A stretch of DNA of 64,000 nucleotides from CALMEC01 sp963777565 (GTDB taxonomy: Bacteria; Actinomycetota; Thermoleophilia; Miltoncostaeales; Miltoncostaeaceae), in contig CAVZQZ010000009.1 in NCBI GenBank assembly GCA_963777565.1, positions 62,001-126,000 of the forward strand. Reading direction: 5' to 3'. Position numbers and translations under genes: made by a program. The notes below the pieces were generated by a model. That model did not search any database. It was not told where the DNA came from and saw nothing but the letters and a program-made list of their open reading frames with translations. Numbering within the stretch: the first letter of the stretch is position 1; the number at the start of each line of letters is the position of its first letter. Positions 59,591 through 64,000 of this stretch are shown here, piece after piece.

Positions 59591-59654
59591 TGAAATTTTC
59601 TTGAAAACGGCTGCAAACACGGCCTTGCAGACCGTCACGCGCGCCCCTTATCAT
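59591..59654 (+). promoter_or_regulatory. mihF promoter (TTGCAG-18-TATCAT) with AT-rich upstream stretch
   Basis: TTGCAG (59625-59630), 18-nt spacer, TATCAT (59649-59654), ATG 59663 only 8 nt later, so the mRNA is probably leaderless. An AT-rich run (TGAAATTTTCTTGAAAA, 59591-59607) upstream resembles an UP element. This matches the strong expression expected of a nucleoid protein. Confidence 0.7.
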
Positions 59655-59662
59655 CCCCGCCG

Positions 59663-59995
59663 ATGGTCACCACGTTGAAGGCTCCCACCCAGGCCCCCGA
59701 ACGGTCGCTCGATCAGCGAATGGACGCCCTCCGTCGCGCGAACGACATCCGCTCCCGCCGGGCGCAACTCAAGAAGGACCTGAAGAGCGGACGGGTCCAA
59801 ATCAAGGATGTCATCCAAGCGCCTCCCGACTATGTGATGACCGCCAAGGTCTTTGACATGCTTCTCGCCGTACCGAAATACGGCAAGGTCAAGGCGACGC
59901 GGTTCATCAACCACTGCCGCATCTCGCAGGGGAAGACCGTCGGGGGGCTGTCGGAACGTCAACGCAACGAGTTGGTCGATCTTCTGAGCCGGTAA
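59663..59995 (+). CDS. mihF: Integration host factor, actinobacterial type (MihF)
   Basis: 110 residues. RSLDQRMDALRRANDIRSRR, then KKDLKSGRVQIKDVIQAPPDY and VPKYGKVKATRFINHCRISQGKTVGGLSERQR, all features of the mycobacterial IHF family (a single-chain, helix-two-turn-helix nucleoid protein). It is an essential DNA-bending protein in mycobacteria. The stop TAA 59993-59995 lies at the gmk start region. Confidence 0.95.
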   Translation: MVTTLKAPTQAPERSLDQRMDALRRANDIRSRRAQLKKDLKSGRVQIKDVIQAPPDYVMTAKVFDMLLAVPKYGKVKATRFINHCRISQGKTVGGLSERQRNELVDLLSR

Positions 59996-60579
59996 CGAGC
60001 CGGGCTCGCGTACTCGTCATCTCGGGACCGTCGGGGGCCGGGAAGGGAACCCTCATCGAGCGGCTCCTTCCCCGGTTCCCCGGTCTCGTGGTCGCCGTCT
60101 CCGCCACCACACGCTCGATGCGCCCGGGCGAGATCGACGGCGGGGACTACCACTTCATGACGGCGGACGACTTCGCCGCGGCGGTGGCCGCGGGGGAGTT
60201 CCTCGAGCACGTCGAGTACGCCGGCAACCGCTACGGAACGCTGCGACGCGAGGTCGACGCCAAGCTCGCCGCGGGCCGGTCCGTGGTGATCGAGATCGAG
60301 TTGGAGGGTGCCCGTGCCATCCGCTCGATGCTTCCCGACGCGGTCACGGTCTTCATCGCACCCCCGTCGATGTCCGAGCTCGCGAGGCGCCTCGAGCAGC
60401 GCAACACGGACAGCGCCGGCGAGATCGCGACGCGCCTCGCGGTCAGCCGGCGCGAGCTCGCCGCGATGGGCGAGTTCGACTACCGCGTCGTCAACGAGGA
60501 CGTCGAGGTCGCAGTCGACGAGCTCGTCGATATCGTGGCTCGTGAGATCGGCGCGCAACCAATCGGAGCGGACCACTAG
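59992..60579 (+). CDS. gmk: Guanylate kinase with non-canonical start
   Basis: The protein starts around RARVLVISGPSGAGKGTLIE (P-loop), continues VAVSATTRSMRPGEIDGGDY, EFLEHVEYAGNRYGTLR and VVIEIELEGARAI, and ends GADH. No ATG, GTG or TTG lies between the preceding in-frame sequence and the P-loop. The best candidates are GTA 59992 or ACG 59995. Elsewhere here the start often overlaps the previous stop as GTGA; here the same place reads GTAA, as if GTG had become GTA. About 195 residues from 59992. The kinase makes GDP from GMP. Start uncertain. Confidence 0.9.
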   Translation, partial: VTSRARVLVISGPSGAGKGTLIERLLPRFPGLVVAVSATTRSMRPGEIDGGDYHFMTADDFAAAVAAGEFLEHVEYAGNRYGTLRREVDAKLAAGRSVVIEIELEGARAIRSMLPDAVTVFIAPPSMSELARRLEQRNTDSAGEIATRLAVSRRELAAMGEFDYRVVNEDVEVAVDELVDIVAREIGAQPIGADH

Positions 60580-61779
60580 ATGCCCACCATCCTGCTCGGC
60601 GTGACCGGCGGCATCGCCGCCTACAAGGCGATCGACACGCTCCGCGCCCTGCGGCGGGCCGGCCACGAGGTGCAGGTGGTGATGACGCAGGCGGCGCAGC
60701 GGTTCGTCGGCGCGGCGTCGTTCGCCGCCCTCTCCGGCCACCGCGTCGGGGCGGGACTCTTCGGTGCCGACGACACACCCGACTACCGCCACCTCGACCT
60801 CGCCCGCAGCTCCGACCTCATGCTCGTCGCGCCGGCATCGGCCAACACGATCGCGCGCATGGCGGCCGGGCTCGCCGACGACCTGCTCACGTCGTGCTAC
60901 CTCGCGTTCGACGGACCCGTCCTCGTCGCGCCCGCAATGAACACGCGCATGTGGGACCACCCGTCCACGCGCGCCAATCTCGCGACGCTGACCTCCCGCG
61001 GCGTCGGGGTCATCGCACCCGGCGAGGGGCTCCTCGCCGACGGCGACGTCGGCGCTGGACGCCTCGCGAACACCCACGACCTCGTCGACGCGGTCGAGGC
61101 CAGGCTTTCCGGCACCGGCGGGGCACTGGCGGGGCGCAGGGTGCTGGTCACCGCCGGCGGCACTCGGGAGCGCCTCGACGCCGTGCGCTACCTCGGCAAC
61201 CGCTCCAGCGGGCGCATGGGCTTCGCGCTGGCCGAGGCGGCCCGCCGGCAGGGGGCCGACGTCACCGTGATCGCCGCGAACGTCGACCTTCCGCGCCGCC
61301 CTGACATCGCCTACGTCGACGTCGAGAGCGCCGCCGAGCTGCTGGAGGCCGCACGGAGGGCGTTCGCCGGCTGCGACGCGCTCCTCATGTCGGCGGCGGT
61401 CGCGGACTTCCGACCGGCGGCGACACACGCCGGCAAGATCGACAAGTCGGCGCATCCCGAGCTCACGGTGAGCCTCGAGCCGACCGTGGACGTCCTCGCG
61501 ACCCTCTCCGCAGCGCGAACCGACCAGATCCTCGTCGGCTTCGCCGCGGAGCACGGGGAGGCTGGGCTCGCCCGCGCGCGGGAGAAGCGGGCACGCAAGG
61601 GCCTCGACGTGATCGTCCACAACGACGTATCCGTCGCGGGCATCGGATTCGATGGTGACGACAACGCCGTCACCATCATCGGCCCGGGCGACCACGAGAC
61701 GGTGGTCCCCAGAACCTCCAAGGCCGAGTGCGCCGATCGCATCCTGGCGGTGGTCGCGCCGCTGCTCGCGGCACGCTGA
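60580..61779 (+). CDS. coaBC: Phosphopantothenoylcysteine decarboxylase/synthetase CoaBC
   Basis: 399 residues starting right after the gmk stop. CoaC half: LLGVTGGIAAYKAIDTLRAL, HLDLARSSDLMLVAPASANT with the active-site area and CYLAFDGPVLVAPAMNTRMW; CoaB half: VLVTAGGTRERLDAVRYLGNRSSGRMG, ALLMSAAVADF and KGLDVIVHNDVS. It carries out the second and third steps of CoA synthesis. rpoZ, often found between gmk and coaBC, is absent here. Confidence 0.96.
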   Translation: MPTILLGVTGGIAAYKAIDTLRALRRAGHEVQVVMTQAAQRFVGAASFAALSGHRVGAGLFGADDTPDYRHLDLARSSDLMLVAPASANTIARMAAGLADDLLTSCYLAFDGPVLVAPAMNTRMWDHPSTRANLATLTSRGVGVIAPGEGLLADGDVGAGRLANTHDLVDAVEARLSGTGGALAGRRVLVTAGGTRERLDAVRYLGNRSSGRMGFALAEAARRQGADVTVIAANVDLPRRPDIAYVDVESAAELLEAARRAFAGCDALLMSAAVADFRPAATHAGKIDKSAHPELTVSLEPTVDVLATLSAARTDQILVGFAAEHGEAGLARAREKRARKGLDVIVHNDVSVAGIGFDGDDNAVTIIGPGDHETVVPRTSKAECADRILAVVAPLLAAR

Positions 61780-61857
61780 CGATGGCACCGGCGTTCGCCG
61801 CCGGAACGGCGGCCTGACCGGCACCCGGTTGCAGGGATTCCGGGGGGCGGGCCCTGC

Positions 61858-61863
61858 TACCGT
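61858..61863 (+). promoter_or_regulatory. Candidate extended -10 (TGC-TACCGT) for the moxR gene
   Basis: TACCGT ends 7 nt before GTG 61871, another leaderless-type spacing. Confidence 0.4.
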
Positions 61864-61870
61864 CCTCGTC

Positions 61871-62857
61871 GTGGAGCGCCTTCACGTCGTTTCCGCGCCG
61901 CCGCTGGCGGACCACGAGTTGGCTCGCGGGGCCGAACTCGCACACGCGCTCGTGGACGCGCTCGCCGCATCCGTCCGGGCCCCGCGCGATGCACTCGCGT
62001 CGGCCGTGGCGTGCCTGCTCGCCGGCGGACATCTCCTCGTCGAGGACGTGCCCGGCGTGGGGAAGACGGTCCTCGCCAAGAGCCTCGCACGGGCGTCCGG
62101 CTGCGCCTTCGCACGATTGCAGTGCACCGCGGACCTGCTGCCCTCCGACGTCACCGGCGTGCACGTCTACGATCAGCGCACGCAGACGTTCGACTTCCGC
62201 CCCGGCCCGGTCTTCGCGAACTTCCTCCTCGCCGACGAGATCAACCGGGCGTCGCCGAAGACCCAGTCCGCGCTCCTCGAGTCGATGGAGGAGGCGCAGG
62301 TCACCATCGACGGGCACACCCGGGCACTCCCGCGCCCGTTCATGGTCGTCGCGACGATGAACCCGATCGAGTACGAAGGGACCTTTCCGCTTCCCGAGGC
62401 GCAACTCGACCGCTTCGCGCTCCGGCTGTCGATCGGATACCCCCACGCCGAGCTCGAAGCGAAGATGATCATCGACCTCGCCGGGCACGACCCCGTCGAC
62501 GATGTCGCGCCCGTCGCCGACGACGCCCAGATCCGCGCCGCGATCGCCGCCGCCGGCCGCGTGCACGTCGACCCCGCCATCGCGTCGTACATCGTGGAGA
62601 TCGTCGACGCGACCCGCCGCGACACCCGGCTGGTGCTCGGAGCCAGCCCCCGCGCAGCGCTGACCCTGCTCAGGGTCGCGAAGGCGGTCGCGCTCATCGA
62701 GGGCCGGGGCTACGTCGTGCCTGAGCACGTCAAGTCGGTCGCCGGGGCCGTCCTGGCGCACCGGCTGGTCATGGGCCCGGAGGCGCGCGTGGCGGGGGTG
62801 CAGGGCGACACGATCGTCGCGGAGGCCCTCGGTGCCGTCCGGACCCCGGCGCTCTAG
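61871..62857 (+). CDS. MoxR-family AAA+ ATPase
   Basis: 328 residues from GTG 61871. Walker A EDVPGVGKTVLA, Walker B LLADEINRASPKTQSALLE, and VVATMNPIEYEGTFPLPEAQLDRF. MoxR proteins act as chaperones, commonly with a DUF58 protein, which follows directly here in an overlapping frame. Partners such as VWA proteins would lie beyond the window. Confidence 0.93.
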   Translation: MERLHVVSAPPLADHELARGAELAHALVDALAASVRAPRDALASAVACLLAGGHLLVEDVPGVGKTVLAKSLARASGCAFARLQCTADLLPSDVTGVHVYDQRTQTFDFRPGPVFANFLLADEINRASPKTQSALLESMEEAQVTIDGHTRALPRPFMVVATMNPIEYEGTFPLPEAQLDRFALRLSIGYPHAELEAKMIIDLAGHDPVDDVAPVADDAQIRAAIAAAGRVHVDPAIASYIVEIVDATRRDTRLVLGASPRAALTLLRVAKAVALIEGRGYVVPEHVKSVAGAVLAHRLVMGPEARVAGVQGDTIVAEALGAVRTPAL

Positions 62858-64000
62858 AAAGCGCCGCCACCCGCGTGCCATCGCCGTCGCCGCGGCGGGC
62901 GTCGTCGCCCTGATCGCTGCGGGAGGGTTCGGCACCCCCGCCCTCCGGCCACTCGGCATCGGGATGCTCATCCTCGGGGTCGCCGCGATCGCCCTGGTGG
63001 AGGTCGTTGCGAAGGGACTGCGGATCTCCCGCAGCGTGGACCGCGAGGCTCTGGCCAGCGGCGAGCGTGCGGTCGCGACGGTTCGGCTCACCGGGTGGCC
63101 GGTGCGCAACCGGGCCCTCGGGATCCTCGACTGGGAGATCCGCCCCGGTCTCCCCGAGACCGCCCGCAGCGAGGCTCGCAGGCCAACCTGGCTCGGGTCG
63201 GAGATCCGAGCCGAGTTCCGCTTCTCGGGGCTCCCACGCGGCGAGCACCGGCTCGGACCGCCGGGGGTGGCGATCGCCGATCCATTCGGGCTCGCGCGGG
63301 TCCGGCGCGCGGTCCAGGCCGACGCCACCCTGCTCGTCCTCCCGCGAACCGTGCCAATCGCCGTCCCGTTCTGGGAGTCCGGCGGGGCGCGGCGCGCCGG
63401 GCAGCAGGCGGGGCAGATGCGCGGGCGCTCGGAGCTCGGCGGCATCCGCGACTACGAGCCCGGCGACCCGCTCTCGCTCATCCACTGGGGGCAGACCGCC
63501 CGGCGCGGGAGGCTCCAGACGAAGGAGCTCCAAGGGGAATCGGGCCGCGGGGCGGCGCTCCTCGTCCTCCTCGACGCCCGGGCCGACGCCGGCAATGGCG
63601 GGCCGCCGGACGGACCGTTCGAGGTGGCCGTGTCGGCGGCGGCGAGCCTCGTGGCGATCTGTGCCGCGCGGGGCGACGCGGTGGGGCTGGAGCACACCGC
63701 GGCACGGGCGGTGTCGCTCCCGCTCGGGACGCCCACGGGGGCACTGGAGCGGGAGCTCGCGTTGGTGCGCGACGACGGCGCGCAGGCCATCTCGTTCGCC
63801 CTCCGCGCGGCCATGGGGCGCCACGAGACGCTCCGCACGCTGGTGCTGGTGAGCGCGGGCGGCGATCGCGGCCTGGCGTCCGCGGCAAGTCAGGCACGAG
63901 CCGCCGGGGTGAACCTCGCGGCCGTGCTGGTCGGACCGGCTCGCGCCTTCGCGTCGGATCTCCGCCGCGCCGGAGCGTCGGTGACCGAGGTGGCGGAGGC
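62832..64000 (+). CDS. DUF58 domain protein, cut by the window end
   Basis: GTG 62832 inside the moxR 3' end (26-nt overlap); open to 64000, at least 389 residues. Two N-terminal membrane helices (AIAVAAAGVVALIAAGGF, LGIGMLILGVAAIALVEV) lead to the family core GGIRDYEPGDPLSLIHWGQTARRGRL, followed by a VWA-like strand (ALLVLLDARADAG). It forms the usual pair with MoxR. Function is unknown beyond that association. Confidence 0.93.
   Translation, partial: MPSGPRRSRKRRHPRAIAVAAAGVVALIAAGGFGTPALRPLGIGMLILGVAAIALVEVVAKGLRISRSVDREALASGERAVATVRLTGWPVRNRALGILDWEIRPGLPETARSEARRPTWLGSEIRAEFRFSGLPRGEHRLGPPGVAIADPFGLARVRRAVQADATLLVLPRTVPIAVPFWESGGARRAGQQAGQMRGRSELGGIRDYEPGDPLSLIHWGQTARRGRLQTKELQGESGRGAALLVLLDARADAGNGGPPDGPFEVAVSAAASLVAICAARGDAVGLEHTAARAVSLPLGTPTGALERELALVRDDGAQAISFALRAAMGRHETLRTLVLVSAGGDRGLASAASQARAAGVNLAAVLVGPARAFASDLRRAGASVTEVAE

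Noticed and set aside
1..64000. CRISPR array, rRNA operon or plasmid/phage replication origin
   Set aside because: No regularly spaced repeats, no rRNA-like sequence and no DnaA-box cluster or replication gene were seen.

Overview
The window is a high-GC (roughly 70%) stretch of a chromosome from a deep-branching actinobacterium, most likely class Thermoleophilia. This assignment is an inference from gene content: mihF beside gmk, PdxST-type vitamin B6 synthesis, a fused SecDF, an F420-type luciferase-like oxidoreductase, a SAM-riboswitch thrC followed by a sulfur-carrier gene, and many promoters whose -10 box sits 6-10 nt before the start codon. The left edge cuts a CopC/CopD gene and the right edge cuts a DUF58 gene.

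Layout. 0-12 kb: copper transport, a DsbA/FrnE-like oxidoreductase with an in-frame TGA at its first active-site Cys, a LysM lytic transglycosylase, an LLM oxidoreductase, ligD, an SDR epimerase, plsY-pgsA, an AAA+ ATPase and an RpiR regulator. 12-24 kb: pdxS-pdxT-yebC, then ruvC-ruvA-ruvB, an HPr-EI fusion with a PAP2 membrane phosphatase, and yajC-secDF. 24-29.5 kb: two paralogous secreted or membrane proteins of unknown function that share a new-looking C-terminal domain, then a gene-poor stretch with a small monooxygenase-like gene and a cupin. 29.5-38.7 kb: ubiB-recJ-relA, a tandem HD-GYP protein and small membrane or zinc-ribbon genes. 38.6-46 kb: hyuAB, a glutaredoxin, two zinc-ribbon proteins, and a SAM riboswitch controlling thrC plus a ThiS/MoaD-like carrier. 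47-48.7 kb: a tRNA-Arg gene and a 52-nt duplicate of its 3' part bracketing 1.1 kb of gene-poor DNA, which looks like a relic of an integrated element. 48.7-64 kb: phosphodiesterase, RNase Z, a thioesterase, the pyrimidine operon pyrR-pyrB-pyrC-(hydrolase)-carA-carB, then mihF-gmk-coaBC and a moxR-DUF58 pair.

The strongest unusual signals are four. (1) A likely UGA-selenocysteine codon, in a U-x-x-C motif followed by a 12-bp hairpin of bacterial SECIS type. (2) A SAM-controlled threonine-synthase-like gene paired with a carrier ending in GGA, suggesting protein-thiocarboxylate sulfur transfer into methionine synthesis. (3) The tRNA-Arg attachment-site duplication. (4) A pyr leader in which a PyrR-binding hairpin sits directly on the ribosome site of a 15-codon leader ORF that is probably coupled to pyrR.

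Seven otherwise conserved genes (slt, pgsA, pdxS, pdxT, yebC, the 23.9-kb gene and the cupin) each carry one single-base frameshift, several at G or C runs. Because pgsA, pdxS and pdxT are unlikely to be lost together, assembly indels are the simplest explanation, and these genes are annotated here as full-length with the break noted.
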